Positions 8,014 through 17,838 of a stretch of DNA of 64,000 nucleotides are shown one piece after another. Within the stretch, counting starts at the first letter, position 1. Each line of letters starts with the position of its first letter. The stretch spans positions 6,820,001-6,884,000 of the forward strand of contig NZ_JANADK010000001.1 in assembly GCF_024199795.1 (NCBI RefSeq), written 5' to 3'. The notes under the pieces were generated by a model. It ran no database searches, was not told the DNA's origin, and saw only the letters and a list, made by a program, of their open reading frames with translations. Both the position numbers and the translations under genes were made by a program. This DNA comes from Bradyrhizobium sp. CCGB01. Lineage in GTDB: Bacteria; Pseudomonadota; Alphaproteobacteria; Rhizobiales; Xanthobacteraceae.

Positions 8014-10854
8014 GTGCCAGATCGTAGCGAAGACTCGGCCATTTCATTTGGGCCATTTCGACTGTTTCCAAAGTCCCGGCTCTTGGAGAAGGAGGGCTCG
8101 CCGCTTCACGTCGGCGGCCGCGCGCTCGATATCCTGATCTTCCTCGCCGAGCGCCCCGGCGAAGTCGTCGACAAGCGAGAGCTGGTCAAGCGCATCTGGG
8201 CCGACGTCAATGTCGACGAGGGCAGCCTGCGCTTCCACGTCGCAGCGCTGCGCAAGGCGCTGGGCGATACCGGCAAGTCGGCCCGTTATGTCGTCAACGT
8301 GCCCGGCCGCGGCTACTGCTTTGTCGCCTCGTTCGCGCAAACGGCCCCGCCCGCCGCTCAGCCCGTCGTTGATGTCCTGCCTCCCCGTTCCCTCCCCGCG
8401 CAACTCTCGAAGATGGTCGGACGAGAAGAGATCGTCGAGAAGATATCGAACGGGCTTTCTCTGCATCGCTTCATGACCGTGGTCGGCCCGGGCGGCATCG
8501 GCAAGACTGCCGTCGCCGTCACCGTCGGGCATCGCCGCTCCCCGGATTTCGGCGGGCGCGTTTTCTTCGTCGACTTCGGCCCGCTGCGGGATGCGAGCCA
8601 TATCGCGACCACCGTCGCCTCCGCGCTTGGCCTCACCATCAGCGCGGAGGATCCAACGCCGGCCTTGCTGACATTCCTGAAGAGCGGCCCGGCCTTGCTG
8701 ATCTTCGACAGTTGCGAGCATGTGCTGGATGCGTTGGCACCGCTTGTCGAGCGCATCGTTCGCGAGGCGCCGCAGCTTCGCGTTCTCGCGACCAGCCGCG
8801 AGTCGTTCCGGAGCGAAGGCGAGCGGATTTTCCGCCTGTTCCCGCTGGATTGCCCGCCGGAGCGCGAAGGCCTCGATGTCGCCGAGGTCCTCGCTTACCC
8901 CGCGGCCCAGCTCTTCGTCGAGCGCATTGCGCAGAGCTCGGGTCCGTTCCAGCTCAGTGCGGAAGAGGCGCCGCTCGTCGCGAGCATTTGCCGGCGCCTC
9001 GACGGCATTGCGCTCGCGATCGAGCTCGCGGCGGGCCGCGTCAACGCCTACGGCATCGCCGGCACCGCATCGCTGCTCGACAGCCGCTTCTCTCTGCAGT
9101 GGCGGGGGCGGCGCACCGCCGTGCCGCGACACCAGACGCTCGCCGCGGCGCTCGACTGGAGCTACGATCTGCTACCTCCCGCCGAGAGTGCCACGTTGCG
9201 ACGCCTGTCGGTCTTTGCCGGGCCGTTCGCGCCGGAGGCGGCTGCCGCGGTGGCGGCCGGCGACGGTCTCAGCGCCTCGGAAACGCTGGAGGCGATCGAC
9301 AGCCTGGTCACCAAATCGCTGATTTCGCCATCCGGCTCGCGGACGCTGCGCTATCGCCTGCTCGACACCACCCGCACCTATGCGCATGGAAAGCTGAACG
9401 AGCTCGGTGAAACCGGTCAGTTCGCGCGGCGTCATGCAGAGCATTTTCGCGACTTCTTCGAGCGCGCGGAGGCCGAGACATCGACGCCGCTGCCGGAATG
9501 GCTGAGCATCTACGGCGCTGAGCTGGACAATGTGCGCGCTGCATTGAACTGGGCCTTCGGGCCCGACGGCGACGCTGCACTCGGGATCGCGCTAACGGGG
9601 GCTGCCGTCACGCTGTGGGTCCGCCTGTCCCTGTTCGCCGAATGCCGCGAGCGCGCCAAAACGGCGCTCACCGCGCTCGGCGACAGCGGCGGCGATGACC
9701 GCATTCGGATGCAACTCCTGGCGGCGCTCGGCTGGTCGCTGATGTATGGCGAGGGCCGCGCCCGCGAGGCGCGTCCGATCCTCGAGACGACCCTGGAGCT
9801 CGCTGACAGGCTCGACGACAAGGACTTTCGCCTGCGCGCGCTCTGGGGCTTGTGCATCGACCAGTTCAACAACGGGCAGTTCGGCAAGGCCCGCGCCTTG
9901 GCCGACCGCTTTGCGAACGCTGCGGCGAACTCGCCCGACAGGACCGATGTCATGCTCGGCGACCGGCTGACGGCCGTGGCGCTGCACTATCTCGGCGACC
10001 AGAACGACGCACGCGTTCGCATCGACCGCGTGAACGCCTCGCTGCATGTGCTGGCGGAAAAGCCAAAAATCTTCCCGCTCGACCTCAGGATATCGACGCA
10101 ATATTTCCGCGCCCGCATCCTGTGGCTTCAGGGCCTCGCCGATCAGGCCCAGGCGCTCGCCGCCCGAAACATCGAGGAAGGCCGCGCCAACGGCCATGCG
10201 CTGACTTTCTGTAGCGTGCTCGGACAGGCCACCTGCCCGATCGCTTTCTGGTCCGGCGATTTCGAGGCCGCGGAGCGCCACGGCACCGAGCTGCTCGAAC
10301 ACACCGAGCGCCATGCCATCCGGCTGTGGGGCCTGTGGGCGCGGGCCTTCAACGCGGCGGTCATCGTCAAGCGCGGTGACGTCGCCGCCGGCCTGCCGCT
10401 GCTGCGCGAAGAGCTCAATCGCGCCGGCGATGCGCGCTTCCTGCCGCGGTTTCTCCCGCTGCTCGGCGAGCTCGCGGCGAGCTTTCTGGAGGCCGACCAG
10501 ATCGACCGCGGCCTCGACGTGATCGAGGACGTGCTGACCCGCTGCAACGACCGGCAGGAGCTCTGGTATTTGCCGGAGCTGATCCGCATCAAGGGCGAGT
10601 TGATGCTCAGGAGCGCGCGGCATTCAAGCGATGCCGAGGCGCGCTTTCGTGAAGCCATGGGCATCGCCGTCCAGCAGGGCGCGCGCTTCTGGGAGCTGCG
10701 TTGTGCAACCAGCCTCGCGCGGATCATGATCGGCGCTGGCCAGAACGCCGAGGCCCTGGCAGTTTTGGAGAAAGTCTCCGGCTCCTTCGCGGAGGGCTCG
10801 GACATCGCCGATATGCGCGTGGCCCGCTATCTGATCGCGCAATTGCGGGCCTGA
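8014..10854 (+). CDS. Winged-helix / STAND ATPase / TPR-type regulator A
   Basis: A 946-residue cytoplasmic protein. The N-terminal OmpR/CadC-type winged helix (about residues 8-105) runs from ISFGPFRL to VVNVPGRGYCFVA. It is followed by an NB-ARC-like STAND ATPase with Walker A GPGGIGKT near 158-165, Walker B LLIFDSCEH near 228-236 and LATSRESF beyond, and then a long helical, TPR-like C-terminal half. Such proteins are thought to oligomerise on DNA when a signal is sensed by the C-terminal half. I start at GTG 8014 because GAGGGGG lies nine bases upstream; TTG 7996 is possible. Genes at 21098 and 26601 are paralogs. Confidence 0.8.
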   Translation: MPDRSEDSAISFGPFRLFPKSRLLEKEGSPLHVGGRALDILIFLAERPGEVVDKRELVKRIWADVNVDEGSLRFHVAALRKALGDTGKSARYVVNVPGRGYCFVASFAQTAPPAAQPVVDVLPPRSLPAQLSKMVGREEIVEKISNGLSLHRFMTVVGPGGIGKTAVAVTVGHRRSPDFGGRVFFVDFGPLRDASHIATTVASALGLTISAEDPTPALLTFLKSGPALLIFDSCEHVLDALAPLVERIVREAPQLRVLATSRESFRSEGERIFRLFPLDCPPEREGLDVAEVLAYPAAQLFVERIAQSSGPFQLSAEEAPLVASICRRLDGIALAIELAAGRVNAYGIAGTASLLDSRFSLQWRGRRTAVPRHQTLAAALDWSYDLLPPAESATLRRLSVFAGPFAPEAAAAVAAGDGLSASETLEAIDSLVTKSLISPSGSRTLRYRLLDTTRTYAHGKLNELGETGQFARRHAEHFRDFFERAEAETSTPLPEWLSIYGAELDNVRAALNWAFGPDGDAALGIALTGAAVTLWVRLSLFAECRERAKTALTALGDSGGDDRIRMQLLAALGWSLMYGEGRAREARPILETTLELADRLDDKDFRLRALWGLCIDQFNNGQFGKARALADRFANAAANSPDRTDVMLGDRLTAVALHYLGDQNDARVRIDRVNASLHVLAEKPKIFPLDLRISTQYFRARILWLQGLADQAQALAARNIEEGRANGHALTFCSVLGQATCPIAFWSGDFEAAERHGTELLEHTERHAIRLWGLWARAFNAAVIVKRGDVAAGLPLLREELNRAGDARFLPRFLPLLGELAASFLEADQIDRGLDVIEDVLTRCNDRQELWYLPELIRIKGELMLRSARHSSDAEARFREAMGIAVQQGARFWELRCATSLARIMIGAGQNAEALAVLEKVSGSFAEGSDIADMRVARYLIAQLRA

Positions 10855-10884
10855 CGAGACCCGGGGCTGAAGGAACTCTTCAGC

Positions 10885-11823
10885 TCATTCGATGCGGGGA
10901 ATGAATCCGGGCACGCCGGTCTCCACCACCGAGTTGAATCTCACATTCGTTGTGATCTGTTCCCTGATCTCCCGCATGGCGTCTTCAGGCAAGGCGGAAA
11001 TATCAAAATTCTCCTGGATGCGCCGAGCATTGGTCGAGGTTGTCAGGAACGCCGCGCCACGCTGAACGGCCCAGGCCAGTGCGACTTGAGCCGGCGTCTT
11101 GTGGAGGCGCTCTGCGATGGACGTGATCACCGGGTCGGCCAGGAGGTTCGGCTTCATGGCGTGTCCAAGCGCTGCAAACGCCTGCAGAACAATTCCGTGC
11201 TCTCGACAGAAGTCGAGCAGATCCCATTCGGGAAGATACGGATGTGATTCGACCTGCACCATGGCAGGCCTGATCCGCGCGACAGCAACGATCTCGCGCA
11301 ACTTCGCCAAGGTGATGTCTGACAGGCCGATTGACTTGCAGTGCCCCTCGTCGACGAGGCGCTCCAGCGCCTGCCATGTCTCGACCAGCGTAACTCCTGA
11401 ATCATAGATGACCTGACCGCGCTCATCCCTCGGGTCCTGCTCGTCACCGGGCTGAAAGGCAAAGGGCGTATGAATGATGTAGCAATCGATATCGTCGAGC
11501 TGCAGCCTCCGGCGGCTCGCATCGAAGGCAGGCTTGACCCGCTCCGGCCGATGATTGGTATTCCATAGCTTCGTCGTAACGAACATATCCTTGCGCTGAA
11601 GCTTCCCCGCCTTGAACGCCTCCTGCAGCGCATCGCCAACAGCCTCTTCGTTGCGGTAGCGCTCCGCACAATCGAGATGTCGAAAACCCGCTTCCAACGC
11701 AGCTCGAACGACCTGCCTGGTCATGGCAGGATCCGGAATAAGTGTGCCAAACCCGACAGCAGGGATGGTCCCGGCCCCATGGGTGGGTATCCGTGTATAG
11801 CGAAGCGTATCGGACGTCGTCAT
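10885..11823 (-). CDS. Aldo/keto reductase
   Basis: A 312-residue NADPH-dependent reductase of the AKR superfamily. The catalytic tetrad is visible: Asp and Tyr in LDCAERY, Lys in TTKLWN and His in IIHTPF. The cofactor end reads FLTTSTNARRIQEN, close to the usual IPKS region. It reduces aldehydes or ketones; the substrate is unknown. Two ATGs lie six bases apart; I choose 11823 because AGGGAG sits seven bases before it (11829 is the other). It is convergent with regulator A, with only 30 bases between the stops. Confidence 0.88.
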   Translation of the reverse strand: MTTSDTLRYTRIPTHGAGTIPAVGFGTLIPDPAMTRQVVRAALEAGFRHLDCAERYRNEEAVGDALQEAFKAGKLQRKDMFVTTKLWNTNHRPERVKPAFDASRRRLQLDDIDCYIIHTPFAFQPGDEQDPRDERGQVIYDSGVTLVETWQALERLVDEGHCKSIGLSDITLAKLREIVAVARIRPAMVQVESHPYLPEWDLLDFCREHGIVLQAFAALGHAMKPNLLADPVITSIAERLHKTPAQVALAWAVQRGAAFLTTSTNARRIQENFDISALPEDAMREIREQITTNVRFNSVVETGVPGFIPRIE

Positions 11824-11916
11824 GCTCATACTCCCTTGTTTGCCGCCGGCCGTCGCACAAGCGGACGGAAAAGCGAGCGAGTTGCCGATGCGATGTCATT
11901 TCACGACTCTTCCGCG

Positions 11917-13413
11917 TCACCTGGCCGGCCGCGGTTTGCGCAGGAAGAGCACGAGAGGGCTCACGACGAGCATGGCGAACATCAGGATCTCGAACTGGTC
12001 GATGACGGCGACAGTCGCCGCCTGGTGCGTCACCATCCCATTGAGCGCGGCGAGGTCCGGCTTCCGGATAGCCCCCCCGACGTAAGCGGCCACCCGGTAA
12101 GGCGTGAGGTTCTTTGCGAGCGCGACGTGCACGGCCTGTGTGTTGGCGTAGAAGAATATCTGGACCACCGCGATGCCGATCGTGCTGCCGTAGAGGCGCG
12201 ACAGGCCTATCAGCGCACTGCCTTCCGGACGGAGCTTCGGATCCAGCGTGCCGAACGCGGCCCTGGCGAGCGCTGGCATCAGCATGCCGAGGCCGGTGCC
12301 CTGGAGCAGACCGGTCTCGACCACCGGCCGCCAGTCCATCGCCGGCGAATAGCCGAGCATCAGCCAATTGGCATAAACCACCAACGCCATGCCACCCATC
12401 AGGAATGGCCGGTAGTCGGTCTGCGCCGGAACCAGATTCGTCAACACCAGCGCTACGACGAGCGCCACGCCGCGCGGAACGGTCATGTAGCCGGTGGTGT
12501 CGACCGGGTAGTTGAGCAATTCCTCCAGCATCGGGGACGTCAAGGCCAGGGTCGGCAGCAGGACGAAACCAAGCGCGAAGGAGATGATCGTCGAGAGAAC
12601 GAGATTGCGATCCCTGAACAGGGCCGTGCGGAGAAAATGCTCCTTCGTCGTCATGACGTGCACGATGAAGAGATAGAAACCCAGCACGGACGCACCTGCT
12701 TCCAGCCAGATTTCCGTCGAAACAAACCATTCCAGACGTTCGCCGCGGTCGAGCAACATTTGCAGACCGATCATGCCGGCCGAGAACGTAATCAGGCCGA
12801 AAAAGTCGAAGGACTGACTTCGCGTCGCCCTCTTCTTGCTCAGCAGCACGGTCATCGTCAGGACTATGAATCCCGCCATCGGCAGGCTGAAATAGAAGAT
12901 CGACGGCCAGCCATAATATTCGCTGAGCCAGCCGCCAATGGCAGGACCGGTGCTGATGCCGAGCAAGGAGCAGACGGTCCACGCCAGGCTCATGCGCGCA
13001 TGTCGCGCAGCCGGTGTCACCTCGAGCAGGATCGCCAGCGACAGCGGCGCGAGCGGCCCGCTCGCCGCCCCCTGGAGAATCCGGACAAGCACGAACTGGA
13101 TTGACGTCGTCGCCATCGTGTCAAGGACAAGACCTAACACAAAGATCGCGATAGCTGCCTGATAGACCGCCTTCCTGCCGTAGCGGCCCGCGAGCCACTG
13201 CGTGATCGACATGGTCACGGCACTCGCCGCGATATAGGAGGAGAAAACCCAGCCGACCTCGTCATTAGCCATCGAGAGCGCCGCCTGAATGTGCGGCAGC
13301 GCGGCGTTCGGCACGGAGATATTGACGGCCTGCATATAGGTCGCCAGGAGTGCCGCCGCGGAAATCGCGTGATGACCGCTGGACGCTTCGGCGGATGGGG
13401 CGATCGTGCTCAT
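11917..13413 (-). CDS. DHA2-type MFS multidrug efflux protein, EmrB-like
   Basis: A 498-residue, 14-helix drug:H+ antiporter. It shows the DHA2 motifs: NISVPNAALPHI in helix 1, WLAGRYGRKAVY after helix 2 and ILQGAASGPLAPLS. It would pump hydrophobic compounds out through the EmrA-like partner encoded just upstream. The start ATG overlaps the stop of the HlyD gene (ATGA), so the two are translationally coupled; GGAGGGCAA precedes it. The pair is divergent from a TetR gene, the usual arrangement for an inducible efflux pump. Confidence 0.9.
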   Translation of the reverse strand: MSTIAPSAEASSGHHAISAAALLATYMQAVNISVPNAALPHIQAALSMANDEVGWVFSSYIAASAVTMSITQWLAGRYGRKAVYQAAIAIFVLGLVLDTMATTSIQFVLVRILQGAASGPLAPLSLAILLEVTPAARHARMSLAWTVCSLLGISTGPAIGGWLSEYYGWPSIFYFSLPMAGFIVLTMTVLLSKKRATRSQSFDFFGLITFSAGMIGLQMLLDRGERLEWFVSTEIWLEAGASVLGFYLFIVHVMTTKEHFLRTALFRDRNLVLSTIISFALGFVLLPTLALTSPMLEELLNYPVDTTGYMTVPRGVALVVALVLTNLVPAQTDYRPFLMGGMALVVYANWLMLGYSPAMDWRPVVETGLLQGTGLGMLMPALARAAFGTLDPKLRPEGSALIGLSRLYGSTIGIAVVQIFFYANTQAVHVALAKNLTPYRVAAYVGGAIRKPDLAALNGMVTHQAATVAVIDQFEILMFAMLVVSPLVLFLRKPRPAR

Positions 13414-14555
13414 TTGCCCTCCGTCGCAAAAGCGGGCCGGAATAGACGCAGCCAACTGCGGCGATGGCCGGTGTCGACCCGCGCCGTCACGCTGATGCCC
13501 GAGAACAGCGGCCGGTTCGGATCGCACTCATCGAACTCCAGGCGCACCGGCAGCCGCTGGACGACCTTGACCCAATTCCCGGTCGCATTCTCCGGCGGCA
13601 AAAGCGAGAAGTCGGAGCCCGTACCCGGGCTCATGCTGACGATGTGCGCCGTGAACTTGCGGTCCGGATAGGCGTCGACGTCAATCTTCGCCTCCTGGCC
13701 CGTACGCATGTGGGTCAGGCCGGTCTCCCGAAAATTCGCCTCGATCCAGACGTCCCGGCTCGACATCAGCGTGAACGTGGGTGCCCCCGCGTTGACGAAG
13801 CTTCCGACCCGGAGGTCGTCGACCTTGGTCACGATACCGTCGTCCGGCGCCATCACGGTGGCATAGGAGAGATCGAGCTGCGCACGATCGAGCTGCGCTT
13901 TCGCTGCGCGAACGGTCGGGTGTCGATCGACACCGCCATCCGGATCGCCGTTCAGGGCGACGATGGTATTGGCGATCTGCTGTTCGACCGACGCGATGCG
14001 CTGGCGAGCAACCTTGAGATCCGTCTCGGCCCGTTCATAGACCGCACGCGGCGTGAAATCGGACGCGACCAACATCTTCTTGCGGTCGAACTCGCGTTCG
14101 TTGAAGATAGCCGTCTCTCTCGCCGATTGCAGTTCTGCCTGCTGCTGACGGTAGGTCGCCTTGAGCGATTCGATCTGCAGCCGCGCGCTGCCGAGCCGGG
14201 CCTCGGCCTGGTCGACGGCGATCTGGTAGGGCTCCGGATCGATGCGGAACAGGACCTGCCCCTGGCGAACGCGATCGTTGTCGCGCACGGCAATCTCGAC
14301 CGCCTGGCCGGAAACCCGCGCGTTGATAGTCACTTTGGCGGCGCGGACAAATGCGTCGTCGGTCGAGACATATTGCTCCTGGGCCAAATAAATAACGGCC
14401 CCGAGCACGGCCACCGCGGCAGGCAAAGCAAGCATCAGGGGCCGGCGCAGTCGGTCAACAAGCTCCGCTCCACTCCGTTGCGCTGCAGCCTCGCTGCCGC
14501 GGAAACTCTTTCGATCGCCCAGCCAGCCGGCGATTGGCGCGAAACTGAAGCGCAT
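13410..14555 (-). CDS. HlyD/EmrA-like membrane fusion protein
   Basis: A 381-residue periplasmic adaptor. It has one N-terminal membrane helix (about residues 40-58), a biotinyl-lipoyl-like half VSGQAVEIAVRDNDRVRQGQ, a long coiled-coil hairpin (about 100-200) and the second lipoyl half TVMAPDDGIVTKVDDLRVGS. It links the EmrB-like pump to an outer-membrane channel. First gene of the emrAB-like operon, reading away from the TetR gene across 137 bases that hold two operator-like sites. Confidence 0.9.
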   Translation of the reverse strand: MRFSFAPIAGWLGDRKSFRGSEAAAQRSGAELVDRLRRPLMLALPAAVAVLGAVIYLAQEQYVSTDDAFVRAAKVTINARVSGQAVEIAVRDNDRVRQGQVLFRIDPEPYQIAVDQAEARLGSARLQIESLKATYRQQQAELQSARETAIFNEREFDRKKMLVASDFTPRAVYERAETDLKVARQRIASVEQQIANTIVALNGDPDGGVDRHPTVRAAKAQLDRAQLDLSYATVMAPDDGIVTKVDDLRVGSFVNAGAPTFTLMSSRDVWIEANFRETGLTHMRTGQEAKIDVDAYPDRKFTAHIVSMSPGTGSDFSLLPPENATGNWVKVVQRLPVRLEFDECDPNRPLFSGISVTARVDTGHRRSWLRLFRPAFATEGK

Positions 14556-14578
14556 TGGACTGTCTCGCTTTCATTTAA

Positions 14579-14660
14579 TAACGTTCGTTACAAATATTGT
14601 ACTCCGGTGCGACGATCAAGATGCCGGCTATTGATTTTTATAACGATTAATACAAATATA
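14579..14660. promoter_or_regulatory. Two operator-like repeats in the emrA-tetR intergenic region
   Basis: A 20-base motif occurs twice: TAACGTTCGTTACAAATATT at 14579-14598 and TAACGATTAATACAAATATA at 14641-14660. The first contains the palindrome TAACG-TT-CGTTA, the form expected for a TetR dimer. The position between the divergent genes suggests autorepression and control of the pump. The AT-rich copies stand out sharply from the GC-rich surroundings. Confidence 0.6.
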
Positions 14661-14692
14661 TTTACGGATCGGGCAAGCGAGGTTCCAAGGAT

Positions 14693-15334
14693 ATGGCACG
14701 CAAGAAGACCGAGACGGGTCCGGCACGCCGGGGACGGCCCCCCGCCTACGATGCAGAAACCGCTCTCAAACGGGCAACGGAGACGTTCTGGAGAACCGGT
14801 TACTCCGGCACGTCGCTAGACAAGGTCGCGGCCGCAACAGGCATGAGCCCGCCGAGCCTCTATGCGGTGTTCGGCAATAAGCACGCGCTCTATCTTGAGG
14901 CGCTGGAGCGCTACTGGGAGATCAGCCTTGCAGCGACACGCGAGGCACTCGCCGGGGACCATCCCTTGGACGAAGCACTGATGCTTGCCTATGACGCGGC
15001 ACTGTCGATCTATTTTTCCGGCAAGGGAGCCGCACGCGGCTGCTTCGTGGTCGGGACTGCGGTGACCGAAGTTGCGGAAGATGCGGCGATCCGGAACAGT
15101 GTTGCGGCGGGATTGCGCATGATGGATGCCGATTTCGAAGCCCGCTTCCGTCTCGCACAGGACAACGGTGAGCTGAATCGCGAAGCGGATCCCGCCGGGC
15201 TCGCGATCCTCGCTTCAGCCACAATGCATACCATCGCCATTCGCGCGCGCGCCGGAGCGCGCCGCACTGATTTGAGGGAGATTGCCCGTAAGGCTGTGAA
15301 TGTGATTTGCGGACGCCGGCTAGAGCCGCATTGA
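14693..15334 (+). CDS. TetR-family repressor of the divergent efflux operon
   Basis: A 213-residue protein. An Arg/Lys-rich leader is followed by a TetR helix-turn-helix (TGYSGTSLDKVAAATGMSPP, then SLYAVFGNKHALY, about residues 36-70) and an all-helical ligand domain. The family binds palindromes as dimers and leaves DNA when it binds a small molecule, often a substrate of the regulated pump. The adjacent emrAB-like operon and the repeats between them support that role. Confidence 0.88.
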   Translation: MARKKTETGPARRGRPPAYDAETALKRATETFWRTGYSGTSLDKVAAATGMSPPSLYAVFGNKHALYLEALERYWEISLAATREALAGDHPLDEALMLAYDAALSIYFSGKGAARGCFVVGTAVTEVAEDAAIRNSVAAGLRMMDADFEARFRLAQDNGELNREADPAGLAILASATMHTIAIRARAGARRTDLREIARKAVNVICGRRLEPH

Positions 15335-15422
15335 GCCGCGAGACACTTTCGTACGATAAGCGGAGTTCGCACATGTGCACTCCTCGTCAAAAAGTTCTCG
15401 GCGGCCGTCTACGACAATCCGC

Positions 15423-15938
15423 CTAGCCTCCCACGGCGGCCGCACGCCGCGGCAGCTTCCAGTCGGGCCGGATGAAGTGGCAGGTGTAGCCGTCGGGATA
15501 ACGTACGAGATAATCCTGATGCTCCGGCTCGGCTTCCCAGAACTTGCCGACCGACGCGACCTCGGTCACCACCTTGCCGGGCCAAAGGCCCGATGCCTCG
15601 ACGTCGGCGATGGTGTCCTCGGCAATCCGCTTCTGCTCGTCACTCGTGGTGAAGATCGCCGAACGGTAGCTCGTGCCGAGATCATTGCCCTGGCGGTTGA
15701 GCGTGGTGGGGTCATGGATCTGGAAGAAGAACTCCAGCATGGTTCGGAAGCTCGTCTTCGCCGGATTGAAAATGATCTCGATCGCCTCGGCGTGGCCTTC
15801 GTGATTGCGGTAGGTGGCGTTCTTCACGTGCCCCCCGGTGTAGCCGACGCGGGTGGAAATCACGCCCGGCTGCTTGCGGATGAGATCCTGCATGCCCCAG
15901 AAGCAGCCTCCGGCCAATACTGCGCGCTCTGTACTCAT
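15423..15938 (-). CDS. msrA: Peptide methionine (S)-S-oxide reductase MsrA
   Basis: A 171-residue protein with the catalytic GCFWG motif (Cys near residue 12). [23 protein letters not shown] and [23 protein letters not shown] follow, all typical of MsrA. It reduces the S form of methionine sulfoxide using thioredoxin. I choose ATG 15938 because GGAG lies six bases before it; 15950 is the other candidate. No MsrB is adjacent. It is last in a short minus-strand run with a cupin and an OsmC protein, which suggests an oxidative-stress group. Confidence 0.93.
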   Translation of the reverse strand: MSTERAVLAGGCFWGMQDLIRKQPGVISTRVGYTGGHVKNATYRNHEGHAEAIEIIFNPAKTSFRTMLEFFFQIHDPTTLNRQGNDLGTSYRSAIFTTSDEQKRIAEDTIADVEASGLWPGKVVTEVASVGKFWEAEPEHQDYLVRYPDGYTCHFIRPDWKLPRRAAAVGG

Positions 15939-15968
15939 CTGATGCTCCATTCGTTTTCGTCGCGATAC

Positions 15969-16409
15969 TCAGCGCTTGTCCGCAGCCGGATGCAAGCGCG
16001 GATCGTCGTGGTCATCATGATATTCGAGGCCCAGCGGCCCGATGGCCGAGACCTGCGTGACGTATTCGCCGGACTTCGCCCAGTGAAAATGCCAGGTCTC
16101 GCCGGGCAGGACAATGACACTGCCCGGCGGATAGGCTTTCACCAAATCGCCATCAAAGCTCTCCCCGAGCCCGATGTAAAACACACCGAACATAACCGTG
16201 TAGATGCGGTCCTCCGGATGCTTGTGCGGCATCAGCCTGGTCCCGCCGGGCACCTTCACCCGGACCACGTAAGGTCCGGGTTCACTGGGGTGGCCGACCA
16301 TGACGGCCAGCCGCGCTTCCGGCGGAAAGGCGGGAAACGGCTGCCACGCTATGTCCTCCGGCAGGATCGCTCGGAACCTGTCTTCATCCGGCTGATGTTG
16401 GCGAGGCAT
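15969..16409 (-). CDS. Cupin-domain protein
   Basis: A 146-residue single-domain cupin. The metal-binding motif is visible as PHKHPEDRIYTV and the second half as PPGSVIVLPGETWHFHWA. Cupins are small beta barrels with very diverse roles, so no substrate is assigned. CAGGGAG precedes the start. It lies 21 bases after the OsmC-like gene and 30 before msrA, probably in one transcript. Confidence 0.75.
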   Translation of the reverse strand: MPRQHQPDEDRFRAILPEDIAWQPFPAFPPEARLAVMVGHPSEPGPYVVRVKVPGGTRLMPHKHPEDRIYTVMFGVFYIGLGESFDGDLVKAYPPGSVIVLPGETWHFHWAKSGEYVTQVSAIGPLGLEYHDDHDDPRLHPAADKR

Positions 16410-16430
16410 GGTACCGCTCCCTGCGTTTGA

Positions 16431-16853
16431 TCAAGTCAGCTTGGCGTCGAGCGAGATCTCGGCGTTGAGCACCTTTGACACCGGACAGCTCTTCTTGGCC
16501 TCGCCCGCGATCTTGGCGAAACCGGCGTCGTCGAGGTTCGGCACCTTGGCGCGCAAGGTGAGCGCGGATTTGCTGATCTTGAAGCCCTTGCCCTCGGGCT
16601 CGAGCGTGACGGCCGCTTCCGTCGAGAGTTCGTCCGGCGTGAAACCCGCCATCTGAAGGCCGAAGGCCAGCGCCATCGTAAAGCAGCCGGCATGGGCTGC
16701 CGCGATCAACTCCTCGGGATTGGTCCCCTTCTCGTTCTCGAAACGGGTCTTGAACGAATAGAGCGTGTCAGCGAGCACGCCTGACTCACTCGACAGATGC
16801 CCGGTGCCGTCGCGGCCGGTGCCCTTCCAGACTGCTTTTGCCTTGCGGATCAT
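16431..16853 (-). CDS. OsmC/Ohr-family peroxiredoxin-like protein
   Basis: A 140-residue protein with the two redox Cys in the expected places: AHAGCFTMAL (near residue 57) and KKSCPVSKVLNA (near 123). The central helix LQMAGFTPDE is also typical. The KAVWKGTGRDGTGHLSSESG opening marks the OsmC rather than the Ohr branch. The family reduces organic hydroperoxides using lipoylated or dithiol partners. The gene probably begins the OsmC-cupin-msrA transcript. Confidence 0.88.
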   Translation of the reverse strand: MIRKAKAVWKGTGRDGTGHLSSESGVLADTLYSFKTRFENEKGTNPEELIAAAHAGCFTMALAFGLQMAGFTPDELSTEAAVTLEPEGKGFKISKSALTLRAKVPNLDDAGFAKIAGEAKKSCPVSKVLNAEISLDAKLT

Positions 16854-16963
16854 CTCGGTTCTCCTTGTTTGTTTTCAAGCACCGGCGCTCGGTACCGGAG
16901 GAAGGCGACATTGGCACGACCGCCTGTCGCCATTCCAACCGGCCGAACGCCGCAGCGGTTCCG

Positions 16964-17812
16964 TCAGCTTCCGATCTGTCCGACGTGGAAGCCCAGCCGG
17001 TTCTCGACGTCGCCGGCACGATGGAAGCCGTGCGCCATCAGCGTCTTGATCCGGGTCTGGCTCGCGGGACGGCCGAGCGCGGCAAGGAACGCGTCCCATT
17101 CCGGCTTGATCTCGTCATCCGGCGGCAGGCTTGCGACATCGACGAGACGCTTGGTCTCGGCGATGGCCTCCTTGTCGAACGACGCGATGCGCATCGCCAG
17201 CGCCTCGACGAAAGCGTCGAGCTCGGCGTCCGGCAGCGACCGGTTGACATAGCCGTAACGTTCGGCGAGGTCGCCGTGGATATCGTCGGCGCCGAGCAGC
17301 ACTTCGAGCGCACGGCCGCGGCCCATTAGGCGCGGCAGCCGCGCCATCGGTCCGCCGCCGGGCACGAGGCCCGCGCCGACCTCCCATTGCGACAGGATCG
17401 CTTTCTCGCGGCTGGCAAAACGCATGTCGCTGGCGAGCGCGACCTCGCTGCCGACCCCGGTCGCACGGCCCCGGATCGAGGCGATGGACACGACCGGGGC
17501 GCGGCTGAGGCGCACCAGCATGTCGGGCAACGCCTGGAGACCTGTCGGTCCGGGTGGGACTTTCAGCGACTCCTCCAGCGGCGCGAGAAAATCGTAATGC
17601 GTGATGAAGAAGCCTTCGACGGCGCTGTCGAACACCACGACCTTCACGTCCGGATCGGTCTCGATCTCAGTGATGATGCCGTCCAGCTGCGGCAGATGCT
17701 TCGGTCCGAAGATGTTGACCGGCGGCATGTCGAAGGTGACACGCCAATATGACGGCAGGCGGCGCTCCAGGTGGATGTCTTCGGTGGTGAAGGTGCGTTC
17801 GGGGCTTTTCAT
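16964..17812 (-). CDS. Enoyl-CoA hydratase/isomerase-family protein
   Basis: A 282-residue crotonase-fold protein with VKVVVFDSAVEGFFITHYD, an oxyanion-hole region (RGRATGVGSEVALASDMRFAS) and a final helix. The usual catalytic Glu pair of true hydratases is not obvious in the QWEVGAGLVPGGG region, so the reaction is uncertain. It begins 26 bases after the epoxide hydrolase gene on the same strand and is probably co-transcribed with it, and so possibly under the TAAC-repeat promoter at 19252. Confidence 0.75.
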   Translation of the reverse strand: MKSPERTFTTEDIHLERRLPSYWRVTFDMPPVNIFGPKHLPQLDGIITEIETDPDVKVVVFDSAVEGFFITHYDFLAPLEESLKVPPGPTGLQALPDMLVRLSRAPVVSIASIRGRATGVGSEVALASDMRFASREKAILSQWEVGAGLVPGGGPMARLPRLMGRGRALEVLLGADDIHGDLAERYGYVNRSLPDAELDAFVEALAMRIASFDKEAIAETKRLVDVASLPPDDEIKPEWDAFLAALGRPASQTRIKTLMAHGFHRAGDVENRLGFHVGQIGS

Positions 17813-17838
17813 GGTTTCACTCCTGATATGTGCGGAAA

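Noticed and set aside
10861..10883. CTGAA/TTCAG hairpin between regulator A and the aldo/keto reductase as a terminator
   Set aside because: A five-base-pair stem with a seven-base loop and no T run is too weak.
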